Positions 19,268 through 29,205 of a DNA stretch of 64,000 nt are shown here, one piece after another; the first letter of the stretch is position 1; every line of letters starts with the position of its first letter. The notes beneath the pieces were generated by a model. That model ran no database searches. It saw only the letters and a list, made by a program, of their open reading frames with translations, and was not told the origin of the DNA. The stretch lies in contig NZ_LGAA01000026.1 of NCBI RefSeq assembly GCF_001294465.1, positions 248,001 to 312,000 on the forward strand, in the 5' to 3' direction. The position numbers were made by a program, and so were the translations under genes. The stretch comes from Moellerella wisconsensis ATCC 35017. Its GTDB lineage: Bacteria; Pseudomonadota; Gammaproteobacteria; Enterobacterales; Enterobacteriaceae.

Positions 19268-21286
19268 TTATGAATTAGCAATAAATAACGCTCTTAACGT
19301 TAATATTTCATCACGCAATTCAGCCGCCTGCTCAAATTCTAAGTCTTGCGCTGATTGATACATTTTAGCTTCTAATTGCTGAATTTTCACTTCTAACTCT
19401 TTCGCCGAAAGATTACGGTAATCCTCATTGATCTGACTGGATTTAGCCGAAGATGCAGATTTACCTTTCGGTTTACCCACTTTGTGACCTATTTGTAATA
19501 TATCGCCGATTTTCTTGTTTAATCCTTGAGGCACAATCCCATGTTGTTGATTGAAAGCTATTTGTTTTTCACGGCGGCGTTCAGTTTCACGAATAGCTTT
19601 CTCCATTGATGCCGTTATCCTATCGCCATAAAGAATTGCTTTGCCGTTTAAATTTCGTGCCGCACGACCAATAGTCTGGATCAATGAACGTTCAGAACGT
19701 AGAAAACCTTCTTTATCGGCGTCAAGAATAGCCACCAGCGAAACTTCGGGCATATCAAGCCCTTCTCGCAGTAAGTTAATCCCAACCAACACATCAAACT
19801 CACCTAAACGTAAATCACGAATAATTTCCACACGTTCGACCGTATCAATATCAGAGTGCAAGTAGCGAACTTTTTCGCCATGTTCTTCCAAATATTCAGT
19901 CAAATCTTCTGACATCCGCTTAGTTAATGTAGTAACCAATACACGCTCATTTTTTTCAACTCGCAAACGAATTTCAGACAATAAATCATCAATTTGAGTC
20001 GCGACTGGGCGTACTTCAATTACCGGATCTAGAAGCCCAGTTGGACGTACAACTTGTTCAATAATATCGTTTTCAGATTTCTCTAACTCGTATTTACCCG
20101 GTGTCGCAGAAACATAAATCGTCTGCGGAGCTAATGCCTCAAATTCTTCAAATCGTAATGGTCGATTATCCAATGCGGAGGGTAAACGAAAGCCATACTC
20201 AACGAGAGTCTCTTTACGTGATCTATCACCGCGATACATAGCGCCAATTTGGGGAATAGTCGCGTGAGATTCATCAATTACTAATAAGCCATCAGCCGGT
20301 AAATAATCAAATAATGTTGGCGGTGGCTCGCCCGGACCTCGGCCCGATAAATAGCGTGAATAGTTTTCAATACCGGAGCAATAACCCAGTTCATTCATCA
20401 TTTCTAAATCAAATTGAGTTCGCTGTGAGACACGCTGTTCTTCGATTAATTTATCATTAGCCAACAAAATCTTACGCCGATCTGCTAGCTCAACTTTAAT
20501 CTTTTCCATTGCATCAAGAATACGTTCACGCGGCGTCACATAGTGGGTTTTTGGGTACACGGTATAACGCGGTACAGTATGCTGAATTTGGCCGGTTAAA
20601 GGATCAAATATCGAGAGTCGTTCAACCTCTTCATCGAATAACTCAACCCGCAAAGCATGCTCATCGGATTCTGCCGGAAAAATATCAATCACTTCGCCCC
20701 GTACCCGGAATGTTCCGCGCTGGAAGGCTTGATCATTACGGCTGTATTGCAAATCGGCCAGACGGCGCAAAATGGAACGCTGGTCGATTATCATCCCTAC
20801 GCTCAAATGCAGCATCATTTTGAGATAACTGTCCGGATCTCCCAAACCATAAATCGCTGAGACCGATGCTACAACTATCACATCACGTCGCTCTAATAAG
20901 GCTTTAGTTGCAGAAAGCCGCATCTGTTCAATATGTTCATTCACTGAGGCGTCTTTTTCAATAAAGGTATCGGAGCTAGGAACATACGCTTCAGGTTGGT
21001 AATAATCGTAATATGAAACGAAATATTCAACCGCATTGTCGGGAAAGAATTCTTTCATTTCACTGTATAACTGTGCGGCTAAGGTTTTATTGTGCGCCAT
21101 AATCATCGTTGGACGATTTTCTTTGGCGATAACGTTAGCTATCGTAAAGGTCTTCCCTGAACCCGTCACTCCGAGCAATGTTTGATGGGCTAAACCATCT
21201 TCCAATCCTTCGGATAAACGGCGTATTGCCTCTGGCTGATCCCCAGCAGGCTGAAAATCAGAATGTAATTTAAATACTTTACTCAT
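19268..21286 (-). CDS. uvrB: Excinuclease ABC subunit B
   Basis: DNA-damage recognition helicase of nucleotide excision repair, loaded by UvrA and partner of UvrC. 672 aa. Walker A GVTGSGKT is at about residues 39-46, the damage-verifying beta-hairpin [15 protein letters not shown] at about 92-106, helicase motifs include [20 protein letters not shown], and QTIGRAARN is motif VI. The C-terminal UVR motif that contacts UvrC ([20 protein letters not shown]) ends the protein. Control is likely by LexA: one or two SOS boxes lie 37-110 bases upstream. Confidence 0.97.
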   Translation of the reverse strand: MSKVFKLHSDFQPAGDQPEAIRRLSEGLEDGLAHQTLLGVTGSGKTFTIANVIAKENRPTMIMAHNKTLAAQLYSEMKEFFPDNAVEYFVSYYDYYQPEAYVPSSDTFIEKDASVNEHIEQMRLSATKALLERRDVIVVASVSAIYGLGDPDSYLKMMLHLSVGMIIDQRSILRRLADLQYSRNDQAFQRGTFRVRGEVIDIFPAESDEHALRVELFDEEVERLSIFDPLTGQIQHTVPRYTVYPKTHYVTPRERILDAMEKIKVELADRRKILLANDKLIEEQRVSQRTQFDLEMMNELGYCSGIENYSRYLSGRGPGEPPPTLFDYLPADGLLVIDESHATIPQIGAMYRGDRSRKETLVEYGFRLPSALDNRPLRFEEFEALAPQTIYVSATPGKYELEKSENDIIEQVVRPTGLLDPVIEVRPVATQIDDLLSEIRLRVEKNERVLVTTLTKRMSEDLTEYLEEHGEKVRYLHSDIDTVERVEIIRDLRLGEFDVLVGINLLREGLDMPEVSLVAILDADKEGFLRSERSLIQTIGRAARNLNGKAILYGDRITASMEKAIRETERRREKQIAFNQQHGIVPQGLNKKIGDILQIGHKVGKPKGKSASSAKSSQINEDYRNLSAKELEVKIQQLEAKMYQSAQDLEFEQAAELRDEILTLRALFIANS

Positions 21287-21322
21287 TGAGACGACCTCTT
21301 ACCGATAACGACATTCATGATG

Positions 21323-21338
21323 CTGGATATAATTACAG
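21323..21338 (-). promoter_or_regulatory. LexA box 1 upstream of uvrB
   Basis: CTGGATATAATTACAG fits the CTG-N10-CAG SOS box, with an AT-rich centre resembling the CTGTATATATATACAG consensus. It lies 37-52 bases upstream of the uvrB start, where a promoter-blocking repressor would bind. uvrB is a classic LexA target. Confidence 0.75.
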
Positions 21339-21379
21339 CGCCAAGTATAACGTAAAAAAACATCTCTGTTATTTTTATC

Positions 21380-21395
21380 CTGTGACTTAATACAG
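21380..21395 (-). promoter_or_regulatory. LexA box 2 upstream of uvrB
   Basis: CTGTGACTTAATACAG is another CTG-N10-CAG match with good outer halves (CTGT and TACAG), 57 bases from box 1. Two boxes imply either cooperative repression or two promoters. The centre deviates from the ideal alternating AT, so this one is less certain. Confidence 0.55.
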
Positions 21396-21955
21396 CATCG
21401 AGCGAAAAAGTATCGAGAAAAAATGATGTTATCCCCAAAATTTAACTTGACCCGTAATTATTTTTATATTTTATACTGTTGCTAGATATCTCAAATGTCC
21501 CCTAAAAAAAATAAACCTTGATTTTAAGTAACCCTTTGTATTTAATAATTATTCAATAAAAGCCGAGAATAGCAACAACTTACGCTAAAGCCGCATGACG
21601 CCTTGGGTTAAGCTCTTTTTTAGAATTTAATTAACAGGGTTATCCACAGAAATAGTGGATAACTTGCTAAACCCTTTTTTTATATGCAACTTATATGATT
21701 AGTGGTCAGGTAGACTTGAATAATAACGCGATTATTGATCTATTTTCTTTGGCTTATTTTTACGCGCAATTGCATTTAAAAATAGCATTTTTTAGTTTTT
21801 TATAATGATCTATTGACTTAATTAATAAGTAATAAAGATAAGAGCATTATCTCGGTACGACAAATTTTCAGTATTTTATCAACTTATTTTACTATTATCG
21901 TACCAAGAATAATGCGCACTAAATGCCGGCTAAAAATATATGAATCGATAATAAA
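21396..21955. other. bioD-uvrB intergenic region
   Basis: About 560 bases without a gene, transcriptionally downstream of bioD and upstream of uvrB. It holds the DnaA-box pair at 21639-21663. TATAAT-like words and long AT-rich stretches are compatible with additional uvrB promoters. I see no strong rho-independent terminator after bioD. Confidence 0.5.
21639..21663. promoter_or_regulatory. Inverted pair of DnaA boxes upstream of uvrB
   Basis: GTTATCCAC-AGAAATA-GTGGATAAC is a perfect 9-bp inverted repeat. The left arm contains a perfect DnaA box TTATCCACA (21640-21648). The right arm reads TTATCCACT on the minus strand, one mismatch from consensus. A DnaA box upstream of uvrB has been reported in E. 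coli, so conservation here supports DnaA-linked control. Confidence 0.6.
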
Positions 21956-22636
21956 CTACACCGCCAATTTGTTTAATTGCAAATATTGACCGACAGACGC
22001 GATATCGCCTTCTGTTAAATGCGGAATAATTCCCAAGCACGGTGCTGGGATCATACGTTCTAACGTAGCTAAATATTCGGCTTGATAGGTTCCTGCTGGC
22101 TCGATTTCATTCGCCACCCATCCAGCCAAGGTTAAATTGGCCTGTTTTATGGCTTGTACAGTTAGTAATGCGTGATTAATACAGCCTAATTTAATCCCAA
22201 CAGTTAAAATGATAGGAAAGTTCCATTCAATCGCCCAATCGGCAAATGTTTGTTCTGCGCTTAAAGGTGTATACCAACCTCCTGCGCCCTCAACCAGTAA
22301 CCATTGTGCTTTTTGCTGCAAATGAACCAATCCCCGAGACATCACTGAAAACTGTATCGGTTGGTTTAATTGTTGACTAATAATGTGTGGCGATGTTGGT
22401 TGCTCAAAAACGACGGGATTAACTTCAGCGTAATTTAGCCTTAATGTACTGTTTTTTTGAAGTAATAATGCGTCACCATTGCGCAGTCCGCGCTCGGTTT
22501 GCTCACTCCCTGAGGCAACCGGTTTATAACCTGCGGTCTGGTAACCTTCAGCCGCGGCCGCTTGTAATAAAGCACAACTGACCACTGTTTTACCCACCTC
22601 GGTATCGGTCCCGGTAATAAAATATATTTTAGTCAC
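21956..22636 (-). CDS. bioD: Dethiobiotin synthetase BioD
   Basis: ATP-dependent carboxylase closing the ureido ring of dethiobiotin from DAPA and CO2, the next-to-last step of biotin synthesis. The N-terminal P-loop is FITGTDTEVGKT (about residues 6-17); YKPVASGSE, LVEGAGGWYTPL and VGIKLGCINHALLT are further family blocks. I chose GTG 22636 (about 226 aa, beginning MTKIYFITG) because GGAG lies nine bases upstream and no ATG fits. The start overlaps the bioC stop by eight bases, so it is coupled to bioC. Confidence 0.94.
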   Translation of the reverse strand: MTKIYFITGTDTEVGKTVVSCALLQAAAAEGYQTAGYKPVASGSEQTERGLRNGDALLLQKNSTLRLNYAEVNPVVFEQPTSPHIISQQLNQPIQFSVMSRGLVHLQQKAQWLLVEGAGGWYTPLSAEQTFADWAIEWNFPIILTVGIKLGCINHALLTVQAIKQANLTLAGWVANEIEPAGTYQAEYLATLERMIPAPCLGIIPHLTEGDIASVGQYLQLNKLAV

Positions 22637-23495
22637 GATATAACACTCCAAAAACTGTTTGATAAGTCAGCGGGTAACGGTCATTAACTGTAGGATAAAC
22701 TTGTTCTAGTTGATTTAATTGCTGACGAGTCATCAAACCAGACTGCCGGCCTTGAGTTAAATGTGTCGCACCAATACCTTTTAAAGAACGTAATAAGCCA
22801 TTAAGAGTGGTATAAGTTGGTGTAATAGGCTGTAATAACAAATTGTTACGCCAACTAGAACACGTCGACTTTATTGAGGAAAGCGCTAAGAAATGGTTAA
22901 CGTGAGTTTTATTGTCGACCTGCTGCCAAGCTTGGGATAATTCAACTAATGATCCCTCGGCTAAGGTGGTAAAAATGACCCATCCCCCCGGTTTAGTCAC
23001 CCGATACAATTCACTCAATGCAATATCGAGAGGGTCACACCATTGAATAGCTAAATTACTAAAAGTTACGTCAAAACTTTTATCGGCTATCGGTATCGCT
23101 TCCATATCCGCGCAGATAAAATGTTGAGCGCTGCCTTTTTTACGGGCAACCTCTAACATGCCAGAGGATAAGTCTAATGCGGTAACTTCTGCCCCTTGTT
23201 GTTGAAATACATCGCTAAAATATCCAGTACCACATCCCGCATCTAATATTTTTTTACCACACAATGGCCGTGTAGAGACGGTGTTCTGCAATGATAATTT
23301 ACTGGCTTTACTAGCAATGGCTGAAAACAGCGATGAATTCATCGGGTCGGTTGTAGGAAATTGCCGAATTAATTGAACCAATAATTGATACAGTAAATAT
23401 CCAGTTTGTTGCTGAAACTCTGCCACATTGTCATAGTGCGCTGCCGCACGACCAAACGCCTGAGCAATTTTATGCTTTTGTTCACTTAACGCCAT
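22629..23495 (-). CDS. bioC: Malonyl-ACP O-methyltransferase BioC
   Basis: SAM-dependent methyltransferase that caps malonyl-ACP so that fatty-acid enzymes can build the pimeloyl chain. The conserved N-terminus [13 protein letters not shown] and motif [12 protein letters not shown] are present, as are SNLAIQWC and LKGIGATHL. With ATG 23495 it has 288 aa, longer than E. coli BioC (251) because of a Ser-rich insert of about 35 residues before motif I. The 5' end lies in the 15-bp tandem repeat: in-frame ATGs also occur at 23510, 23525 and 23540 and a GTG at 23555, so the start is uncertain. It overlaps bioF by 14 bases. Confidence 0.9.
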   Translation of the reverse strand: MALSEQKHKIAQAFGRAAAHYDNVAEFQQQTGYLLYQLLVQLIRQFPTTDPMNSSLFSAIASKASKLSLQNTVSTRPLCGKKILDAGCGTGYFSDVFQQQGAEVTALDLSSGMLEVARKKGSAQHFICADMEAIPIADKSFDVTFSNLAIQWCDPLDIALSELYRVTKPGGWVIFTTLAEGSLVELSQAWQQVDNKTHVNHFLALSSIKSTCSSWRNNLLLQPITPTYTTLNGLLRSLKGIGATHLTQGRQSGLMTRQQLNQLEQVYPTVNDRYPLTYQTVFGVLYRD

Positions 23496-24750
23496 AGTTA
23501 TCAATACCATAGTTCTTGATACCATAACTCTTGATACCATAGTTCTCAATACCACAGTTGCCAATACTATAGTTACCAATGGCTTCCACTAACTTTTCTA
23601 TATCATCCAGACAATGCGAGGCACTGAGCGTAATCCGTAACCGTGCACTCCCAGAGGGAACAGTCGGAGGGCGAATAGCTTGTGCCCAGATATTCTGTTC
23701 AGCTAAATAGCAAGCTAACTGTAAACTGCGTTGATTAGACCCGACAATGACCGGCTGGATAGCGGTTAAAGATGGCCCGAGAGTCAACATTTGCTCAGCG
23801 GATAATGAAGCATTATTGCTGCCCATCAATTCAGCAAAACGTTGGCGAAATAACTGAATATTGGTATTTAGTCGTTCTCGTTGCTCATCGGCTTGTTGAA
23901 TTTGTCGAACCGTCTCTTGTAAGGCGATCGCTTGAGCAGGCGGCATAGAGGTGCTGTAAATTAAATGGCGTGCGCACTGGATAAAATAGTCGGCACTGTC
24001 GTTATCACACAGAACAGCCGCACCACTCATACCAAATGCCTTACCGAAAGTAACAATTAATATTTCCGGTTTGATACCGTTGGCGTCACAGCTTCCGCGC
24101 CCTTGATATCCTTTCACGCCAATACCGTGCGCATCGTCAACCATTAACCAGGCCGCATGCTGCCGCGTCAAACTCTGTATAGTCGATAAAGGCGCTTCGT
24201 CGCCATCCATACTAAATACTCCCTCAGTTACCACCAGCGTTTTTCCTATTGTTGGTTTATTGAGGAGTTGCTCGAGTGACGCTAGATTATTATGTTTAAA
24301 ACGACGTAAATTCGCATTTGACAGCATCGAAGCTTCAATAATAGAGGCATGGCTGAATTTGTCGGCTAAAATCGTATCATTTTTAACCATTAATGCAGAG
24401 ATCACCGCTTGATTTGCGGCAAAACCAGAAATAAATAACAGCGCCTTAGGATACCCCAGCCATTCGGCTAAACTCTGTTCCAATTGATGATGTGCATGGG
24501 TATATCCAGTTACATGACCCGATCCACCACTACCAACGCCATATTGATCCGCCCCACTTTTCCACGCAGCAATGACCTCGGGGTGCTGGCTTAATCCTAA
24601 ATAATCATTTCCAGAAAAATTCAAATACGACTGGCCATTCAGCTGAATAAATCGTCCTGTGGAACAGTCGATGACTCTGCGTTGACGCCATGCGGCATTT
24701 TCTCGCCGCTTAGCCAATTGCTCATGAATAAATCTATTCCAATTCATCAT
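23482..24750 (-). CDS. bioF: 8-amino-7-oxononanoate synthase BioF, with repeat extension
   Basis: PLP-dependent synthase joining pimeloyl-ACP (or CoA) and L-alanine to give KAPA. Family blocks are [58 protein letters not shown] and the PLP-lysine segment [14 protein letters not shown]. The enzyme body ends near VEAIGN, as in E. coli (384 aa). The protein then continues to 422 aa with six pentapeptides ([30 protein letters not shown]) encoded by the 15-bp tandem repeat. This tail looks like repeat expansion, not a domain. The start overlaps the bioB stop (ATGA). Confidence 0.94.
   Translation of the reverse strand: MMNWNRFIHEQLAKRRENAAWRQRRVIDCSTGRFIQLNGQSYLNFSGNDYLGLSQHPEVIAAWKSGADQYGVGSGGSGHVTGYTHAHHQLEQSLAEWLGYPKALLFISGFAANQAVISALMVKNDTILADKFSHASIIEASMLSNANLRRFKHNNLASLEQLLNKPTIGKTLVVTEGVFSMDGDEAPLSTIQSLTRQHAAWLMVDDAHGIGVKGYQGRGSCDANGIKPEILIVTFGKAFGMSGAAVLCDNDSADYFIQCARHLIYSTSMPPAQAIALQETVRQIQQADEQRERLNTNIQLFRQRFAELMGSNNASLSAEQMLTLGPSLTAIQPVIVGSNQRSLQLACYLAEQNIWAQAIRPPTVPSGSARLRITLSASHCLDDIEKLVEAIGNYSIGNCGIENYGIKSYGIKNYGIDNYGVK
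23492..23581. repeat. Six tandem 15-bp repeats at the bioF/bioC junction
   Basis: Six consecutive 15-bp units, plus-strand consensus CCATAGTTCTTGATA, at 23492, 23507, 23522, 23537, 23552 and 23567, with a few substitutions each. The period is a multiple of three, so unit gain or loss keeps both frames open: the minus strand encodes a pentapeptide repeat in bioF and, in another frame, M-V-S-R-T-like repeats before bioC. Four units carry an in-frame bioC ATG and the fifth a GTG. Confidence 0.95.
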
Positions 24751-25784
24751 ACGGCCGCATTATAAAATTGCGCATTATCCTTAGTCAGAATTGCTTCGGC
24801 TAATTGTGCTGCTTGTTGATTATCGCCCAGTGGAGTCTGGATTTTCTCTGGATTAATATTCAATTTACGGAACAATTGAATATCAGTATTTTCATCTGGA
24901 TTAGGTGTAGTTAGTAGCTTACAGCCATAAAAGACTGAGTTTGCCCCAGCCATAAAGCACAGAGCTTGTGTTTGCTCGTTCATATATTCACGACCCGCAG
25001 ACAAACGAACATAAGATGTTGGCATCATAATTCGAGCTATTGCAATAGTACGAATAAAATCAAATGGATCGACTTCTTCATTATCGGCCATTGGCGTACC
25101 TTTAACTTTCATTAACATATTGATAGGCACGCTTTCTGGTGGTTTGGGTAAATTTGCCAATTGGACTAATAAGGCCGCCCGATCGCTAATTTTTTCCCCT
25201 AAACCTAAAATCCCCCCCGAGCAAACTTTGATCCCGGCTTCCCGTACATTCTCAAGAGTATTAAGCCTGTCTTGATAGCTGCGCGTGGTAATAATATTGC
25301 CGTAATATTCTGGCGAGGTATCTAAATTATGGTTGTAATAATCTAATCCCGCTTGTGCTAATCGGTCGGCTTGCTGGGTATTAATCATCCCTAACGTCAT
25401 GCAGGTTTCTAGGCCGAGTGATTTAACCTCACGTACCATCATTTCTAAATACGGCATATCTCGGTCATGTGGATTACGCCAAGCCGCCCCCATACAGAAA
25501 CGAGTCGAACCCGCGGCTCGTGCTTTCTTCGCAGATTCAATAACTTGCTCAACTTCCATCAGGCGCTCGGTTTCTAATCCGGTTTTATAACGCGCACTTT
25601 GAGCACAATATTTGCAATCTTCGGGGCAAGCCCCCGTTTTTATCGATAATAGCGTGCTAACTTGTATCTGCTGTGGGTCAAAATGCTGCCGATGAACTTG
25701 CTGAGCCTGAAATAATAACTCAAAAAAAGGCATATTAAACAATTCACTAGCTTGCTGCACTGTCCACTTTTTTAATTCACTCAC
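24747..25784 (-). CDS. bioB: Biotin synthase BioB (radical SAM)
   Basis: Inserts sulphur into dethiobiotin to make biotin. The radical SAM motif is [11 protein letters not shown] (Cys-x3-Cys-x2-Cys). Further blocks are [37 protein letters not shown] and [20 protein letters not shown], which also line the second iron-sulphur cluster. I chose GTG 25784 (345 aa, MSELKKWTV) because GGAG lies eight bases upstream and E. coli BioB has 346 aa; the longer reading to 25856 would run through the operator. First gene of bioBFCD. Confidence 0.95.
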   Translation of the reverse strand: MSELKKWTVQQASELFNMPFFELLFQAQQVHRQHFDPQQIQVSTLLSIKTGACPEDCKYCAQSARYKTGLETERLMEVEQVIESAKKARAAGSTRFCMGAAWRNPHDRDMPYLEMMVREVKSLGLETCMTLGMINTQQADRLAQAGLDYYNHNLDTSPEYYGNIITTRSYQDRLNTLENVREAGIKVCSGGILGLGEKISDRAALLVQLANLPKPPESVPINMLMKVKGTPMADNEEVDPFDFIRTIAIARIMMPTSYVRLSAGREYMNEQTQALCFMAGANSVFYGCKLLTTPNPDENTDIQLFRKLNINPEKIQTPLGDNQQAAQLAEAILTKDNAQFYNAAV

Positions 25785-25836
25785 GCTTCTATCTCCAGTA
25801 GAAAAAAGTGTTGCCAGTTTAAATAATGCGATTATC

Positions 25837-25869
25837 ATGTCAACCAAAATAACCAATAAAAGTTTACAT
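25837..25869. promoter_or_regulatory. BirA-type biotin operator between bioA and bioB
   Basis: ATGTCAACC-N15-AGTTTACAT is an imperfect palindrome fitting the biotin repressor pattern TTGTAAACC-N15-GGTTACAA, exactly between divergent bioA and bioB. A TTGCCA-16-TATCAT promoter points to bioA and a GATAAT -10 toward bioB. The right half overlaps the bioA start codon, so bioA would have a very short leader. Confidence 0.72.
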
Positions 25870-27184
25870 GAATATGATTAATCAATCTGAATTGAGCGCT
25901 AATGATCTTGAATTTGATGCCCGACATATCTGGCATCCATATACTTCAATGAGCCATCCTATTCCGGCTTATCCTATTGTGGCGGCTGAAGGTGTCGAGC
26001 TACAGCTCGATGACGGTAGAAAATTAATTGACGGTATGTCCTCATGGTGGTCAGCAATCCATGGTTATAATCATCCCGTCCTGAATGCTGCGGCTAAATC
26101 ACAATTAGACAAAATGTCACATGTAATGTTTGGTGGCATTACACATCCTCCGGCGGTTAATTTATGTCGTCAATTAGTGGCTATCACTCCCGCAGCGCTT
26201 GAATGCGTTTTTTTGGCGGATTCAGGTTCAGTTGCGGTAGAAGTCGCCTTAAAAATGGCGCTGCAATATTGGCAGGCACAGGGTGAAAAACGCCAAACTA
26301 TTTTGACTATTCGCCATGGATATCATGGAGATACCTTTGGTGCGATGTCAGTCTGTGACCCCGATAACTCGATGCATGGGCTGTATAAAGGTTATCTTCC
26401 GCCACATATTTTTGTAGCCGCCCCACACTGCCGCTTTGACGCACCGTGGGATGATAACGACCTCGCGCCATTACGTGGGCAATTAGAACAAAATCATCAG
26501 CATATTGCTGCGATCATCCTCGAACCTATCGTTCAAGGCGCCGGAGGCATGCGAATTTATCATGCCAATTATTTGCGTGGCGTACGTAAGCTTTGTGACC
26601 AATATGGAATTTTGCTTATTGCCGATGAGATAGCGACGGGATTTGGCCGAACGGGCAAACTTTTTGCTTGTGATCATGCAGAAATCGCGCCTGATATTAT
26701 GTGTCTAGGCAAAGCGTTAACCGGAGGATATCTTACGTTATCAGCCACATTGACTACTCGCCACGTCGCTGAAACTATCAGTAATGGCGCCGCCGGTTGC
26801 TTTATGCATGGTCCAACATTTATGGCCAATCCTCTCGCCTGTGCAGTCGCACACGCAAGCTTACACTTACTACTAAATAGTGACTGGCAAACTCGTGTTC
26901 AGCGTATTGAACAGCAATTGTATGATGAATTAATACCATTGAAATCACTTTCAACGGTTAAAGATGTGCGGGTTTTGGGGGCTATCGGCGTGGTTGAAAT
27001 GCAATCAGCGGTTAATACCGCACAGTTACAGCAACAATTTGTTGCCGAGGGCGTGTGGATCCGACCATTTGGCAAGCTTATTTATTTAATGCCGCCGTAT
27101 ATTATTCAGCCGGAACAATTACGTAAACTTACCGCCGCAATAAGTAAAATAGTCGAACAGAATAGTCTTACGAACGCATATTAA
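25868..27184 (+). CDS. bioA: Adenosylmethionine-8-amino-7-oxononanoate aminotransferase BioA
   Basis: PLP-dependent transaminase converting KAPA to DAPA, with SAM as amino donor. 438 aa; the typical N-terminus [12 protein letters not shown] starts near residue 17. Catalytic blocks include [53 protein letters not shown] and the PLP-lysine segment [16 protein letters not shown]. The reading begins [10 protein letters not shown]; no ribosome binding site is visible before either ATG, and the first overlaps the biotin operator. Divergent from bioBFCD, as in E. coli. Confidence 0.95.
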   Translation: MNMINQSELSANDLEFDARHIWHPYTSMSHPIPAYPIVAAEGVELQLDDGRKLIDGMSSWWSAIHGYNHPVLNAAAKSQLDKMSHVMFGGITHPPAVNLCRQLVAITPAALECVFLADSGSVAVEVALKMALQYWQAQGEKRQTILTIRHGYHGDTFGAMSVCDPDNSMHGLYKGYLPPHIFVAAPHCRFDAPWDDNDLAPLRGQLEQNHQHIAAIILEPIVQGAGGMRIYHANYLRGVRKLCDQYGILLIADEIATGFGRTGKLFACDHAEIAPDIMCLGKALTGGYLTLSATLTTRHVAETISNGAAGCFMHGPTFMANPLACAVAHASLHLLLNSDWQTRVQRIEQQLYDELIPLKSLSTVKDVRVLGAIGVVEMQSAVNTAQLQQQFVAEGVWIRPFGKLIYLMPPYIIQPEQLRKLTAAISKIVEQNSLTNAY

Positions 27185-27253
27185 GCTCAATCTAAATATG
27201 CCTGAGATTAATCGGTGATTAAACACGATAAGTTAGCCGTAAAATTTCACTAA

Positions 27254-27294
27254 TTTCCTCGTGATTTACGAGTAATACACAAATCACGAGGAAA
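27254..27294. terminator. Strong stem-loop between convergent bioA and pgl
   Basis: Perfect 14-bp stem TTTCCTCGTGATTT (27254-27267) with AAATCACGAGGAAA (27281-27294) in the gap between two convergent genes. The A/T runs are short on the exit sides, so it is a probable but not textbook terminator; it could also protect 3' ends. Confidence 0.55.
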
Positions 27295-27303
27295 AAATCG
27301 AGG

Positions 27304-28287
27304 CTATTTGTTAACGACAGTCACCCACATTGGACCTTTTCCTACCGGATAACGGCCAAGTTCAGTCAGTTCGCCCGTAATCTGATCAATTCGCGCCACA
27401 GAAACATGGTTTGATTTCTGCCCACAAGAAATCAAGAAACGCCCTTTCGTATCCAAATTAAACCCTCTCGGTTGAGTTTCGGTTGGATAAACACCGGCTA
27501 AAGTCAAATGCATCCCATCGTCAGAAACTAAAAAATGACTCATAATACTGTCCGAGCGCTCACAAGCATATAAATGACGACCATTCGGGGTAATATGAAC
27601 ATCTGCAGCCCATGGAGTGCTATTAAATCCTGCCGGATAGACATTGATATTTTGCATTTCACGATAGCGCGTAAATTGATGATAAACATTCAACGTTGCA
27701 TCGAGCTCATTAATACAATAAATAACTTTTTTACTCGGATGGAAAGCTAAATGACGTGGACCAGCACCTGCTTTGGTAGTAATCCTGTCTGCTGAGGCTT
27801 CTTTCAATCGCCCTTCAGCATTGAGATCAAATAAACGAATATGATCTTCGCCTAAACATGGCACCCACAATTGTTGATTATCACTATCTACATGGGAAGA
27901 ATGTGGATTTTTTAGCCCTTCAATTACTTGGATTGGCGCGCCCGGTATGCCTTGTTGAATCGGTAATACGGCGAGGTTATGCTGATGATAAGAAGGAACA
28001 AACATAAAACGGCCGCTATTATCTAAAGAAAGATGGACCGGCGTACCTGGTATCGAAGTTTGCGCCACTAAATTCAGCGTACCTTGCGGCTCAATTAGAT
28101 AAGTAAGCACCCGGAAATTTGGACGCACACCGACATAAAGATATTTTCCATCCTCGCTCGCCAACATTGGCTGAGGCTGCCCCGGAACATCCAACGTTTG
28201 AAGCAGTGATAATTCACCTGCACAATTCAATGACCAAACGTGGATCTGTTGGCTTTCCGGGCTAGCAACATAAACTATCTGCTTCAT
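27304..28287 (-). CDS. pgl: 6-phosphogluconolactonase Pgl (YbhE, beta-propeller type)
   Basis: Hydrolyses 6-phosphogluconolactone in the oxidative pentose phosphate pathway. 327 aa with the seven-bladed beta-propeller pattern of the YbhE/lactonase family. It starts MKQIVYVASPESQQIHVWSL, with further blade segments HPSKKVIYCINELDATLNVY, HITPNGRHLYACERS and SDDGMHLTLAGVYPTETQPR. It is cytoplasmic, with no signal peptide. GAAGGAGTCAGG before the ATG is a good ribosome binding site. Confidence 0.94.
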   Translation of the reverse strand: MKQIVYVASPESQQIHVWSLNCAGELSLLQTLDVPGQPQPMLASEDGKYLYVGVRPNFRVLTYLIEPQGTLNLVAQTSIPGTPVHLSLDNSGRFMFVPSYHQHNLAVLPIQQGIPGAPIQVIEGLKNPHSSHVDSDNQQLWVPCLGEDHIRLFDLNAEGRLKEASADRITTKAGAGPRHLAFHPSKKVIYCINELDATLNVYHQFTRYREMQNINVYPAGFNSTPWAADVHITPNGRHLYACERSDSIMSHFLVSDDGMHLTLAGVYPTETQPRGFNLDTKGRFLISCGQKSNHVSVARIDQITGELTELGRYPVGKGPMWVTVVNK

Positions 28288-28434
28288 CCTGACTCCTTCA
28301 TTTATCTATTCATCGAGTTACATCTACAAATCAGTTTATCAAATGACACACACTTTAGTGGCTCGATAATCAATCTGTAAACGCAATAATCTATTCTGAG
28401 GCTGCTCCGCTATTATAATATCTGAGTGAGCAGC

Positions 28435-28800
28435 TCATTGCTGGCAAATTCTTGTCGCTTCATCAATCAACGGAAATAACAATAAAACCAATGATTTTGG
28501 TGTTGATGACAGCCAGATGTTTATCTGATCAATGGCTTGATCAGCGGCCGGGGAAATAACCACCTCATTTTTATTAATTAGAGAAGAAGACAAAGATTGA
28601 CTATTTTCAACCATCGTATATTCACCTCCAATAAATTGATTAATATCAATAGGCTGGGTTTCTAAACTTGGAATAAAAGACCAAATAGAAACATATGTTT
28701 TCCGCTGTTGGGCACGCTGGATAGCCGCCTGTAAACTGGCCGCTATTATTGAATTCTGTTCAGTTTGCAATCGGCCCTGACAAAATAAAGTGACTGACAT
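28435..28800 (-). CDS. Uncharacterised small protein
   Basis: I do not recognise this 121-aa product (MSVTLFCQGRL to ATRICQQ). GGAAAG lies seven bases before ATG 28800, preferable to the start at 28815. It has no signal peptide or clear membrane helix, though a hydrophobic stretch (SLVLLLFPLID) lies near the C-terminus. A Ser/Asn-rich middle part separates an Ala/Gln-rich helical N-terminal segment from the C-terminal half. It stands alone between pgl and ybhA, on the same strand as pgl and about 150 bases upstream of it. Coding status rests on the frame length and ribosome binding site. Confidence 0.6.
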   Translation of the reverse strand: MSVTLFCQGRLQTEQNSIIAASLQAAIQRAQQRKTYVSIWSFIPSLETQPIDINQFIGGEYTMVENSQSLSSSLINKNEVVISPAADQAIDQINIWLSSTPKSLVLLLFPLIDEATRICQQ

Positions 28801-29205
28801 AACCGTACTTTCCACTAGGGATCAATAGACTAATCATAACGAATTTATGATAAAAATGCGGGGATTATCACTAAACAATAAAACTATTTGTTTATCAACA
28901 ATAAGCACTAAAACGGTTCAGTCGATGTTTATTATCAGTTATGATGATGACACTATAATCAAAATGTTTGCTTTCTGGGCAACTTGTTTTATTTATTCGA
29001 AAAATTTATACCTTAACGTTCAAGAAGATGAAGCTTTAATCAGTCGAGTAATCATCAAGATTATTGCCGTTGCCATATTGAATATTCGATCTACGGTTTA
29101 ATAATCTCGTTTTTAAATCATGATACTAATCAGCATCTTTCTAACTTGAGATACGATAGGTATATCATCGTTAAAAATATAATTATTACTAATGAGGCCG
29201 ATTTT
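28801..29205. other. Intergenic region between the small ORF and ybhA
   Basis: About 400 bases containing the divergent promoters. An 84-codon plus-strand frame (28847-29101) lacks a ribosome binding site and any recognisable feature, so I do not call it. A TATAAT word lies about 30 bases before the ybhA start. Nothing else stands out. Confidence 0.4.

Noticed and set aside
20509-20860. Frames of 104 and 67 aa opposite uvrB
   Set aside because: Antisense shadows of conserved uvrB codons.
27185-27303. Phage lambda-type attachment site near bioA
   Set aside because: The lambda core GCTTTTTTATACTAA is not present in this gap.
28847-29101. 84-aa plus-strand frame upstream of ybhA
   Set aside because: No ribosome binding site and no recognisable domain; composition looks like translated intergenic DNA.
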